Positions 29,029 through 40,288 of a DNA stretch of 40,621 nucleotides are shown in pieces. The DNA comes from Brachionus koreanus (lineage: Eukaryota > Rotifera > Eurotatoria > Ploima > Brachionidae): the NCBI GenBank assembly GCA_016987375.1, contig PJRA01000077.1, positions 1,018,383 to 1,059,003 of the forward strand, written 5' to 3'. The position numbers were made by a program, and so were the translations under genes. Numbering within the stretch: the first letter of the stretch is position 1; each line of letters opens with the position of its first letter. The notes under the pieces are model-generated. The model saw nothing but the letters and a program-made list of their open reading frames with translations, made no database searches and had not been told where the DNA came from.

Positions 29029-31860
29029 ATTTCAAGTAAAATTTTCTCGTTTTTTTAGCCATCCAAAAAAAAAAGAAAATTGTTGGGGTTTTAATGAATT
29101 AATATAATTTTTTAAAACAATCATGTATCTTCTTAGTTTATGCACACTCATATGCTGTTGCTAATTTTTTTTTTCTAATAATGACGGAACAACACCGAAA
29201 TTTCAGAATTTTTATCTTAAGTTTCCATTTTTTGAAGACCATTCAATTCTGTCAATTTTAACATGTAATATGACTTTAGTTTAGAATTACAAAGATGATA
29301 AAATCAACAATATCCAACATTTTAAAAAACCAAAAATTTTATGATTCAACATCATATAAAAAATAGTAATTTTATGTGAAATTAAAGGTAAAGATATAAA
29401 AATCAAATTAATTAATAATGTTGGTTGTTTGTGGATATTTGTCCAAAAATTTCAAGTCTTCTTATTTGAATTCAATATATTTGGTGTATTTCATGAAGCT
29501 TAATTTTATATCGAATAGAGCTATTTAATGTTTTTTATGTGTAAAGTTCAATTTTGTATTGTAAAGCAACTTATAAATTGGCAAATAGTTATCACTATAA
29601 ATCTATCTTAAAAAAATCCAAACTAAACTTATCTCAATACAAATCTAAACTAAACTTATCTAAACTTATTAAACTTATCTCGTTTTTTGAATTATTAAAA
29701 TTATTTATTGGACAAAGAAACAGATTAAGCATCATTTTTTATTTAAAAAGAAAAATAACTAAAAATATAATGAGTTTTTTTTGTTTAAAATAGATTAAAA
29801 ATTTAAAAAAAGACAAAATGATTGGATTAAATTTAGATTATATTTTTAATTTTTTTCTTCTAAATTGTATATTTTTTAATTTTTTTGATTTTTTTTTAAA
29901 ATTAATTGCACAAATAAAGATTAATTGGCAAAATCTAGCACTAAAAAAACACTTAATAAAGTGAAAACAAATCTAAAACTATTATTTATTTAATTCGAGA
30001 CAGTTTAAGAGAATTAAAAAAATAAATTTTTATTTTAAAATCGAAATTTCAAAAATACGTTTTTATTTTCTTTTCTTACCTTACTTGTATATTTTTATAG
30101 TTGTTTTTTAAAATATGAATCTCGATACCACTCGAAAATACTAGTGATTTCAGTTCTAGAAAATTTTTTTTTCAAATTTTTGTTAATTTTTTTCAATTTT
30201 AAGCAGATTTATATTATAAAGTTATTAATTTAGTGAATAAATCATTTTTTTTGTATTTAAAGAAATTTGTAATAAACAAAATTAAAAATCAAAATTTTTT
30301 TCTTTTTAACTTTTAATTTTATCAAGCTAAAACAGCAATTTTGAAAATCAATTTTTGAAATTAAAAAATTCTTTCCAAAAATGATTTTTTTCTGTAAAAA
30401 CAAATAAATTTTAAAGACAAGTGAGTGTAGCTCACACTTTATGTAACTTTTCTTGGTTAATGATCAGAACTGATCACTACTTGGTTACCAATTCCATTGC
30501 CAAATTTAATTATTATGTGACCATTTTAATATACAAGAATATAGAATATTACATAGTTAAATCTTTCTTCAAAATTTTAAATAAAATTCAAATTAATAAT
30601 TAATATATAGAAAGTGCTGTATTAATTACATATAATTTGTATTTTATTCAATTTTGAAAATTGAATTTAATGTTAAAAATTTCTTTTTTTCTAAAGGACT
30701 CAAAAGAAAGCTTTTTTCATCCAGGAAAATTCCCAAATTTATTTTAAGAATAAAAATAAATATTCATTTAATTTGAATATTCAGAAAATTTTTTTTTATT
30801 CTAGAGGATAGTAAAAAGTTTGTTTTTTTCTAATGAGCTTTCGTGCATTATTTTTATTTGACCATAAGTTGTTCATCTACTCGGTGGTCACCAACTGAGT
30901 AAAATTTTATCGGTATCAGATTTCGTGTCCACTATGACACATAATTTATATTTTTTTCCTGACTTATTTCTTTTTTTTTTCATTTTTTAGTTTGGAAGAA
31001 AATAGGTCTTTTATTTTGTTATTTAAAATTTAATGATTGATAAATATTGGATTTTTAAAACTTTATTGCTTTAATTAAAAATGGTTAGTAAAGCTATTAT
31101 TTTTAGTGAGAAATTAAGTCTAGTTTATTAGCTAAAAAAACGTAAATTTCACTAAACAATAAAAATAAGTATTGTTTAGATTCCATTTATGTTTCGCAAT
31201 TAATTATTTTATTGTTTATTAATTATTATGGGATACTGATTTGTTTAGAAGAAGAAAAAAATTTAGAAATTTTTTTTTATTTTGTTTTTCAATAAATTTA
31301 TCAATTTGTCAATAATTTCTTCAATTTTGGTCAATTAAATGTTCGTGATTCAACTAAATTTTGCGATTCTTTTGAATAAACAAATAAAGCTTGTCTGCTT
31401 AAATCCTTTTGAATTCCTTTTTTGCTCAAACGTCTTACTTGATTCTCGAATTTATTTATTCAAACTAAACACTTAAGCAGTGTCGGATTTTATTTCATTT
31501 GGATTGTTTTTCAAACACCTGAGATATCTTGAAAATATTTTTTGTTTTAAAATATAAATATTTCTTCAGAAGAAAAATAAAAAGAATTTATTAAGTGCTC
31601 TTAACGGCAAATATTAAATATTGAGCAAGAAAATAATAATTGATCATGTGTATGTGTCTTTTTTTAGGCAATTAAAATCGTCTTCGTTATTATCGTCGTC
31701 ATCTGTAACACTTGAAAACAATGTGAATTATTTAATATTATTTTGTGTTTAGTTTGAGGCTTTTTTGGTTTCAAGAGGCCACTTCAAAATCAATTCAAAG
31801 TTTAAATAAAATATTTTTTTATCAAATCTCTTGATTAAAAAAATAGAGATTATTTACAAA
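29029..31860. other. long AT-rich intergenic
   Basis: No supported gene. The 29554-29793 frame is a low-complexity array of AAACTTATCT-like units (about 29615-29680), not a protein. Small inverted repeats occur near 30460-30480 and 30875-30900. Confidence 0.4.
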
Positions 31861-31869
31861 AATAATTAA

Positions 31870-32230
31870 TTTAGTTGTTCATAACCAGCGGGTAATAGAG
31901 CTGCATTAATCTAATCCCTAATCCGTATGATGCAGATTGAACTTAAACAATTAGTCAAATGGAAAAAAAGAGCTTACTATCCAATTGAATTAGAAAATAG
32001 GTAAATTGCAAAAGCTCCCAATGGAAAGCAGCTGGTTACTACAAGCTCTCTTAGTTTAATGACTAAATTTTAGCTAATTGAATTCAATTTGTCACTAAAA
32101 TCAATACCCAGTTTGTCTAATGGCTTCCGTAGCTAATTCACCTTCTCTTAGTGTCACTCGCTAAAAGCTTCCTGACGCATCTATGCTAAAAACGGAAAAT
32201 TAATTTCAATATCAGCTTCTACATGACTAA
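31870..32230. promoter_or_regulatory. candidate homeodomain-rich enhancer
   Basis: A GC-richer, non-coding island. Tandem TAATCC sites (31912-31917 and 31919-31924) fit Otx/Bicoid-type K50 homeodomains. An E-box CAGCTG lies at 32029-32034, and several CAATTAG/TAATTG sites are present. It lies about 3 kb beyond the 3' end of the minus-strand NK2.1 gene. No coding frame explains its composition. Function is inferred. Confidence 0.3.
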
Positions 32231-33034
32231 ATTTAGCTTTTTTTGTTTTATTTTTTTTTTTTTGGTGCCATTAATTTTGAACTTTTACTTTCTGAATTGA
32301 ATACAACTCTTGAAATTCTTTTTACAGATGGCCAAAATTTATCTAAAACGCTTAAGAAATAAATTTTTGACAACTGTCAGGAAAATATCCCGGACAGTTT
32401 GGAATGCTTGTCTAAATCTTCTTCTTCGGAATTTAATTTGAGTATTTAGAAAGACTTTCATGTCATTTTTTTAGAAAAAAAAAACAAAAACACTCAAGCG
32501 ATTCTCTCTACTTAAACTTGATTGCTTTAAAGCCACTTGAAATTTATTTCTTTAACACAAAGACATATTTCAACTCTGAAGCATTAACTATTTAAAAGTA
32601 CCAAATTTAAAATTCGATTAATTTTTTAATCTCTTGACAATGTTATCTTATCTGAATTTTTAATAAATAATTTAATATGAGCTAATCATTTTTTGTTGGT
32701 AATTATCTAACACAATCAACGAAGTTAATAAAAATTGAAAATTCTCAATTGCTTTTCAGTTGAATGTTCAACAGCTAGACAGTTATTTTTTATTGAATAA
32801 TAAAATAAATTTTGTTCATTAAAAAAAATTTTGACGCCTAGTAAATACTCTTATTTTGCCAGTGGATAAGATAATATTGTAGAAATTAAATAAATTTATG
32901 ATATTGCAAATAGAAATAAAATTTGATAAATTTTAACAATAAATTGATTAGAAAATGAAAATATCTATTGAAAAATATATTTATATTTTATTTTTACTAA
33001 TTTTTTTTTCAGCTAATTAGGAATAAAATAACAT

Positions 33035-33300
33035 GTTCCTTTCTATCCTGTTGATTAATGGGGAGGCGTTCATCACCTTTTCCAAAACCTTTTTGAGCAA
33101 CGGATCCGACCAACACAGAGGTTTCTGCATCGAGTTGATCATCTGCACCGCTATTATTATCCAGTCGAATTCAGGCCCTCTTTTTAATGGTTAAAGGAGT
33201 TAAACATTCGTCCCGTACTTCAGAGATATTTTAAAGATGTTCCTACACTCTGCTTGCGTGACTAACACACAAGCCATTCGACTATATGGGCTTTAATCAG
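33035..33300 (-). repeat. GC-rich island, possible SINE or retroposed fragment
   Basis: About 265 bp of balanced composition in otherwise very AT-rich DNA. On the minus strand, from 33274 down, GCTTGTGTG-TTAGT-CACGCAAGC forms a 9-bp hairpin. It is preceded by ATATAGTCGAATGGCTTG, which shares CGAATGGCTTG with the repeats at 7080 and 28822. Farther along that strand an acidic frame is open (LDNNSGADDQLDAETS, then VAQKGFGKGDERLPIN). Such a mix suggests a SINE or retroelement fragment. tRNA derivation is not clear. Confidence 0.35.
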
Positions 33301-34016
33301 GATATGAAAATATCATTTATTATTCAATGCAGCAAACTTTGGTCTATTTGTATTTTTGAAATTTTTAATTTTTAGTTTCAATCAGCAAGTTATTCAAACA
33401 TTATGTTTTTAATTATATTTAAGTCTGACTACAATATTGAACATAAATGCAGACGAACTAGCTTTCTTCATATGTTTATTTAAAACTTGATCAAATTTAT
33501 TAAATAAAATTTGATTTTTAATAAAACTAACTCTAAGATGAAAGAATATGAAGATAAAAAAAAATGTCAATCAAAATCAAAAGTTTAAACGCACATCATT
33601 AATCATTTATCAACTTAAATGGTTTTCTAAATATTTTATTTTTGAAATTATGCAATTAGTGTTAATTTCATTAAAAAAAACATTTATTGAAAAGTTTCGA
33701 TTCATTAACTTGATTGAAAGTGAACAATTGAAAAAAAAATACATTAAAATCAAAGAAAAAATAAAGAATAATTATCATGATTTGACTTTTTCTATCTTTC
33801 TAATTCAAAATAACGTTTTTAACGGCGATTTATTATTTTTTAACTAAAATTACTGAATTTTTAACTAATATTACTTGAAAAAAAAAAACGCTTATTTTGA
33901 ATAACTTGTATTATTCATCATAATTTTTCTTAGCAGTTTTAAAATTATAAATCAAAAATTATTTTACTAAAAAAAACTAAACAAATACTATTAAAATCTG
34001 TTTGATTTTCAAAAAA

Positions 34017-34160
34017 ATGATTGACGTTGAAATTGATTTTCAGCAATTTTTGGAGCCAATTAAGACTGTTTCGGTGTTGCAAACAGAAGAAAATCAAGGA
34101 TCTGAGCAAGAAGACGAGTACGAATATCCAGTATCAACTGATATTAACGTTTTTTATTAA
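34017..34160 (+). CDS. possible 47-residue acidic microprotein or terminal exon
   Basis: ATG 34017 to TAA 34160. It begins MIDVEIDFQQFLEPIKTVSV and ends with an acidic Glu/Gln/Asp/Tyr segment (QEDEYEYPVSTDINVFY). Codon use is much less AT-rich than the flanks. AATAAA follows at about 34205. A TTTTCAG sits inside at 34038-34044, so the real exon could begin at 34045 as the last exon of a larger gene. No family was recognised. Confidence 0.35.
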   Translation: MIDVEIDFQQFLEPIKTVSVLQTEENQGSEQEDEYEYPVSTDINVFY

Positions 34161-35294
34161 TTTAGTTAAAATTTAGAAAAACTAGTTGTAGACTTGATTT
34201 TTATAATAAATCTTTATTTTTATATCAATTAAGAAATTTTATGAAAAAAAAAAGGTAATTTTATATTCATCAAGTAAATTTGGTGAAAAATCAGTAATTT
34301 TAGTTAATGAATTAGCACACGCCGTTTTTAACTTTCATTTTCTTTTGTCTAACTCTAACTTTGAATTTTTTATTTTTAAATTTTTTGTACTTTTTTATCT
34401 CAAGCAGCACTAGCTCGATACAGATAAACAATTAGAAAAAAATAAATAATTGTCTAAAAATTTGTTTGTTTTTAAAAAAAATATTTGTGCATCTAAACTT
34501 TTACTTTGTACAATAATGTAAACTAAATTTTTGTTTAATTGAGCAGCTTTTTCCAATCAGACAGAATTGGTTTTTCATTTTTTTATTCTTAATAAAAATT
34601 TTTAAAACAATTTATTTTCATTTTATTCATACTTATTTATGGATCTGGCAAATTCTTAAGTATGACAGTAATTTAGCCGAACACTTTCACTTTAAATTGA
34701 TATTCAATCAATTGGTATTAAATTAGAATGAACAATTTCTAATTATTTAATTAAATAAATTAATGGCGAGGAGAAGCGAGATAGAGTGCCTAATTTTATA
34801 ATGGCATAGAAAAAATTTAAATTTCCAAATTATTTGTTTAATAAATAAAAAAAAAAGAGAGAGAATAAATAAATAGAACTAAGTTTTGTAGTGATTTATT
34901 TGAATTGTTAATATAAATTGATGGAAGCCCTTTTGAAATAAAAAAAAAATAAAAATAATTGGCTTAGATTGTTGAAGAGTCTAATTTGCGGAAACTTCTT
35001 AGAAACGGCTCTTGAGTTGTAAAGAAACAAAATTCGAGTGGATTAATTTTATTCAAAATATAATCAATAATTAAACAAAAAGAAAATAATTAATAAAATT
35101 TAAAGAAAATAAAAATACTGTAGTTTAATCATCATCAAATCAAATTAGGCTATCTAACAATAATTTAACAAAACAAAAATAATCAATCAATATAAGTTTA
35201 AAATGTACAAAATAAATTGAAGCATTGGTAATCGACTAGGTGCGTTTAGGCTCATAATATTTTCAGTTTAACTAAATGAAAACAAAAACAAATC
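34161..35294. other. 3' flank of minus-strand NK2.1 gene
   Basis: AT-rich, non-coding. It likely includes the 3' UTR of the NK2.1 gene whose stop is at 35295. Nothing further was recognised. Confidence 0.4.
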
Positions 35295-36595
35295 CTAGTA
35301 GTTCTCGTACACGTTTCGGTCCATTTTGATGCGATCCTTAAGCGCTTTTTTAGTCTTGTACCGATGATTCTGAAACCATATTTTGACTTGTGTGGGTGAC
35401 AAATGAAGTTCATTAGCTAGCATTTCGCGCTCAGGCGCACTTAAATATCTAGATTTGCTGAATCGCTTCTCGAGCTCATTAACCTGTGCCTGGCTGAACA
35501 AAATGCGACGTTTTCGCTTGATCATGCCAGAACAGTTGGCGTACGTGCTCCCAAATTGATATGCCTGATTGAGCGACGAATTGTCCAGATGAGACTTGAG
35601 CTCGTTTGACGCTGACATATCGCTTAGAGTCTTGTGCGCATAGTGCGCATGTGTATGGCTAGTTTGGCTCACGGTATCCACTGCAGACGAGCCCAGAAAT
35701 CTCGACACTTAAAAATTACATAATTATTAGTGTGTTTGTATCACTAGAGTGCTTTTGTAGACTCTGAAATCGATTCTTAACTAACGATACACTTGACATA
35801 GTTTACTATTAGCTTACGTAACAGTGTTTTTGTTAAGAGCACACTTATAACAAACAATAAAGCAAAGTATGGCAATTATCTGTCGACAAAGAAATTAAAA
35901 AGATAAACTAAATCATTCAGACTAAACTTTGTTTTTATTTTTAAACTCAAAGACTGATATAATCCCTTAATTGCTTCCAATTTGATAGCTCTTTGTACAA
36001 AGCTCATAATTGCTTGTGTATCAAAAAAAATATAATTATTCACTAATATTTCTTTAATTTTCATCTTGCTTTTGTAAAACCGGCAACTTCAATAAAATCA
36101 TGTTTATCTTCAATTTAACACACTGTTCCTTACTTGCTCTTAGTAAAAATATTGAAAAAAATAATAACAAAAATTAATTTTAATAATTTTTTGAAATAGA
36201 AATTTTTATAAATTTAGCTAATTACTTGTTAATTGTGTGGGATCGTACCAAGAAGCGCTGCTGTTGTTGTGTGGTGCTTGATTTGGGTAAAGATGGTCGC
36301 CAGGTGGGTAAAAATTGTCATGGCCAGCAGCGTAGTAGTAGTGCTGGTTGTAGTAGGCAGAAAGATGAGTTGGCGAGATGTTCGAAGAGCTGGGCGGCGT
36401 GAGCTGATAGGCAATGGCAGCCATGGCCGGCTCGTGCGTGTAGGTCGGACTGTGGACGGAGGGCGATGGTGTGCATGACGAGTAAGAGTTGTGCATGCTT
36501 TTTTTGTAGTATGAGTCGGCCTCGGTCGGGTTCAGTATGTCACTGACCATGAACGGCATGCCTGATGTGTGGTACTTGAAGGGACTTGTTGACAT
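35295..36595 (-). CDS. Nkx2-1: NK2.1-type homeobox transcription factor (paralogue A), 260 aa
   Basis: Exon 1 (36595-36226) starts [20 protein letters not shown]; the TN motif is [10 protein letters not shown] (about residues 13-22), followed by EADSYYKK. This is very close to the start of vertebrate Nkx2-1 (PFSVSDILSPLEESYKK). Exon 2 (35707-35295) is joined ACA A|TG to give LTMSRFLGSS; the family has DPRF..SRFMG there. The homeodomain lies at about residues 187-246 ([20 protein letters not shown] ... [14 protein letters not shown]), with the NK2-specific Tyr54. The protein ends 14-16 residues after it, without an NK2-SD domain. The intron is 518 bp. The in-frame TTG above ATG 36595 is not used as the start. 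NK2.1 factors pattern the anterior nervous system and pharynx/foregut. NHRYK and the N-terminus exclude tinman-type NK4. The symbol denotes the family; orthology versus duplicate is unresolved. Confidence 0.9.
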
Positions 36596-39043
36596 TATTG
36601 GCTTATTCAAATATTCAATCTAAATAATAACTTATAAAAGTTTAAGAGAATTTTTAAAGTCGAATTAGGCTTCAAGTGGGTGGCTTATTAAAAATCTAGT
36701 AATAAACAAAAATGGCAAATCGGCTACGAATCGGACGGAAGTATAAATTGCCTAGAAGAATTTCTATCGACTATAGAATTAAAAAATACAATAAGAAAAA
36801 ATTCAAGCCAAGTACTTGAAGTTTGCTAATTCTTCGTCCTAAGTCGATCAGCTAGATTTGTCATATTTCTAATTAATTAAAATAGAAATTCGCTGATTGC
36901 TCGATTCTACTCAACCAATCCTAAAAATCAACCAATTAGTTATTTACTAGTTTAGATTTCTATTTATCATAGTCTCTCTTTTTTTTCTATTTTATCTGAG
37001 TTTTGAGAGAGGTCTTGGTGCTTAGCGCCTAATGCAGTTAATCCATTTTTTCCTCTCTCTCTCTTGAATAAATTGACCTGTTCATCTCTACAGAAATTAT
37101 TGGCACTTATTTAAATGTGTAGAAGAATAAAGTGGCAGCATTTTTTTTTACAATTGTGAGACTTGAGTTAGGTAAACAAAACAAAACTAGTCAATTCGAA
37201 TTATATGGCCCCTAGCTAAGCATTTTATGACTCAGCTCACATGCAACACAATTAATTTATTGATTTATAGATAAACTTTATTAAATTTTAAATTAAATTT
37301 TTTCTTCTTGCTATTATTGTTATCTAATTAGATAAAAAACTAAACAAAAAAAAATAAAAAAAAAAAAATACAAGTGGGTTGATTGGCGTTTAAGCTAATC
37401 AATAGCTGGTCGTTGTCTAACCACATTCCGTGACAACAACTCAACATACACTTAGAGAACACTTCAAATGACATTTAGATGATTAAGACGATCTACTTGA
37501 GCAGTTCTATGAATTTTTTTCTTTCTTTCTTTTTTTTTAATTAAGAAAAAAATTGCATATCTAGCAAAAGTTGCAAGAGTTGACTGAGCGATCGATCGAG
37601 CTAGAGCAAAGACCGTCTTAAGATAGCTAAATGTTTACACATTTTTTTGCTTCGAAATTAAACAGCAATTATAGCATTTAGAAAATTGTTTAGCTTTATT
37701 TTTAATTATTAAACTATCAATATCAGTATGACACTGTATGCTAGTAGATAACATTACCTAATAGTTAATACAACAACATTAAATTGTGCAATAGCTAGGA
37801 TAATTAGCGAGCAAACCACATAAACACATACACACACGCACACACGACAATATTTAAATCAATTGCATTCAACATCACAATAATTATTATTTTAAATTTA
37901 AACAATTTTTTTTTTAATTTTGTTTTAGCTCAATTCAATTTATTTATTGTTCTAATTAATTACAACAAAAAAAATAGAAAAAAAAATTTTGTTTTTTATT
38001 TTTTTTTTTTGAAAAAAAATCAAAGACTAAGTCATAGAAGAGTAAATAGTTGTCTATTCTGTTTTCATAAATTAGGAATTTTCGATATAGACTGCATTAA
38101 ATTATGGGTAAATTTATTGTTAGTAGTTGTGTGTGTAGTTGTAATATAGTTGTAGTTTAGTGCAGCAATTATCTAGTTAGATATTTAGCCACGCAGTGTT
38201 TCAAGTGGTCTGGCCCATTGGGCTTTATAGAAACCTAAATATTCTCAAGAGCGAGTGGATTAGAGTTGACATGAATTCGAGGCGTTTTTTAAAGTTTATT
38301 TAAACTAAATTTACCCAAATTGCTTAATATTCTCTGCTCAGGCTTCTCTCTCTATTTCTATTTCTAAAAAAAAAAACTCAACTCTCTTTATGTGTCGTTT
38401 ATTCGATTTTAAATTTCAAGTGGTTTTATAATATTTGCCAGTTTAAAGAGAGAGAGAGAGAAAAAACGAAAAATGCCATTTAGATAAATTAACAGTTTTA
38501 AAATTTACCTTTGGAAATATAAAAAAAAAGAGAGAGAGAATAAATAAAATTTTTATTTTGTGTTAGAATTTTGAAATTTTGAGCTAGTCTGATTGGTAGA
38601 CTTGGCTAAAGAGGCTGAGCTTAGATTAGCGCTCGACAATTCGAACAATTAGCATACAACCAATTGAAAAAACTAAATCCAATTCACTCAGCCAATAGAA
38701 CAATCTCGACTAATTTACATAATCTAAAATAAAATCTTTAACTATCCATTGAGAAATTTATTTTAGTATTTTTCTTTTTTTTTTCATATTTTTTTGTTTT
38801 CGATATAGATTTTTTATTAAACAAAAAAAAAAAATAAAAAGACTTTGCTTTTTTTCTAGATTGTTCAGAGAACCAAGTCGGATAATCTATTGTTGAGCAC
38901 GCGCGCCCGGACCAGTTACCACGCCACATACACACACACTTACTCACTCACCTACGCATACAGACACAACCACTTGCTTAGAATATCTATTGAACGAACT
39001 CATCCATACACAAAATATAAGTGAAAGATAGACGAAGAAAAAA
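36596..39043. promoter_or_regulatory. 2.45-kb divergent NK2.1 regulatory region
   Basis: This is the space between the two NK2.1 start codons. NK2-class sites TCAAGTGG occur at 36672-36679, 38201-38208 and 38416-38423. Related ACAAGTGG lies at 37370-37377 and, inverted, CCACTTGC at 38970-38977. The region also holds GA and CA microsatellites (38447-38461, 38531-38540, 37829-37846) and GC-balanced patches (37370-37640) unlike its surroundings. It must carry both promoters. Auto- or cross-regulation by NK2 proteins is inferred from the sites. Confidence 0.6.
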
Positions 39044-40288
39044 ATGATATACCCGGAGTGCGATCGAAACACGGTGCCGGTGTCTGCTCATCACTTGCAT
39101 CAACAGCAGTCGACCGGCGTAGACACCACTCATCATCATCAGCAGCATCTAAATCTGCTGCATAATCATTTGAATAGCGCAGACTATGCAGCAGCTATAT
39201 CGGCACTATCGCCCAAATACAACACGGCCTTCAACGTCACCAATTTACTTAATCCGGTCCTCGAGGACTCGTATCGCAAGCAACAACTACAACAACAATT
39301 GGACGTTAATTTTCAAAACTACCCGAACAGAACCAATATGAACAGTAGTGGCTCGTCAAGCACGCCCTCGTCGACCACTTCGTCTTCCTCATCGTCGTCG
39401 TCATCATCATCAATTAGCGTCAAACAAGAGTCACCGTTGGGATTAGGCGTGCATGCAAATATGTGCAGCTATGCGCCGGCCGGTTCGCCGGAGTCTTTCT
39501 CGCCAAACGTGGTCCAGCCATCACCGACCTCGTCTGCTGCAGCAGCAGCCGCCGCCGCCGCCTCTCTTCAAAATCCCTACTTTAACTACGCCGCCACAAA
39601 TCAATTTTCCAACTCGTTGGTCGGTCCGCCCGTTTCTCATTACGCCGCCGCCAACTCCTACTCCCACTATTACAACACATCGCCATACTGTTCCAACCCA
39701 GCCGCTGTCGCCGCCGAATCGGATCCATACTCCCAACTTCAGTACGCCAACAACTCGGCCTGGTATTCGAATTCAAACGATCCCAGACTTACCAGTAAGT
39801 GTTCTAAAACCACTCTTATATTAAATTTTGTTAATTTAAAATTTTTTTTTTAATTTTTAGTGTCGAGATTTTTGAACAATGCGAACAGTATGGACGAGTA
39901 TCAGTCGGGTAGCGTCTCGGCCGGTCAACCAATGCCGCCCAAGTCGTCTTCGTCGACCTCGTCCTCGTCGTCATCCTCTTCGTCGTCTAACAGCATGAAT
40001 CAAGAGAACATCAAGTCCTATTCGAGCTACTCGAGTCAATTGTCACAGTATCCGTATCAGTCGAAGCGAAAGCGACGAGTACTCTTTTCACAGGCACAGG
40101 TGTACGAGCTCGAGAAGCGATTCAAAATGCAAAAGTATTTGAGCGCCCAGGAGCGAGAACATTTAGCTTCGGGCCTCAATTTGACGCCCACACAAGTCAA
40201 AATTTGGTTTCAGAATCACCGATACAAGACCAAAAAGTCGTCCAAAGAAAAGTCGTTCAGTCACGATATGAGCTCGAATAGTGAATAG
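39044..40288 (+). CDS. Nkx2-1: NK2.1-type homeobox transcription factor (paralogue B), 392 aa
   Basis: Exon 1 (39044-39794) starts [20 protein letters not shown]. It has a TN-like motif [10 protein letters not shown] (about residues 61-70) followed by EDSYRK, a Ser tract, VKQESPLG (a possible SUMO site), a poly-Ala tract, and NSNDPRLT at the end. Exon 2 (39861-40288) is joined ACC A|TG, giving LTMSRFLNN, the same phase and junction as paralogue A. The homeodomain lies at about residues 318-377 ([20 protein letters not shown] ... [14 protein letters not shown]), with NK2 Tyr54. It is closer to Nkx2-1 than copy A is ([21 protein letters not shown]). The intron is only 66 nt. The C-terminus stops shortly after the homeodomain, with no NK2-SD seen. 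The coding region is GC-richer than its surroundings because of Ser/Ala/Gln codon runs. Confidence 0.93.

Noticed and set aside
29554..29793. Lys/Leu-rich 79-codon frame
   Set aside because: Built from AAACTTATCT-like repeats; no protein character.
33548..33847. 99-codon Ile/Lys/Phe-rich frame
   Set aside because: Composition matches random AT-rich DNA, with no domain and no supporting splice or poly(A) signals.
36233..36478. Val/Arg-rich plus-strand frame and an overlapping minus frame
   Set aside because: Shadows of NK2.1 copy A exon 1, caused by its GC-rich codon repeats.
39453..39824. Pro/Thr-rich frame overlapping NK2.1 copy B
   Set aside because: A shadow in another frame of exon 1; the TN motif and homeodomain belong to the other frame.
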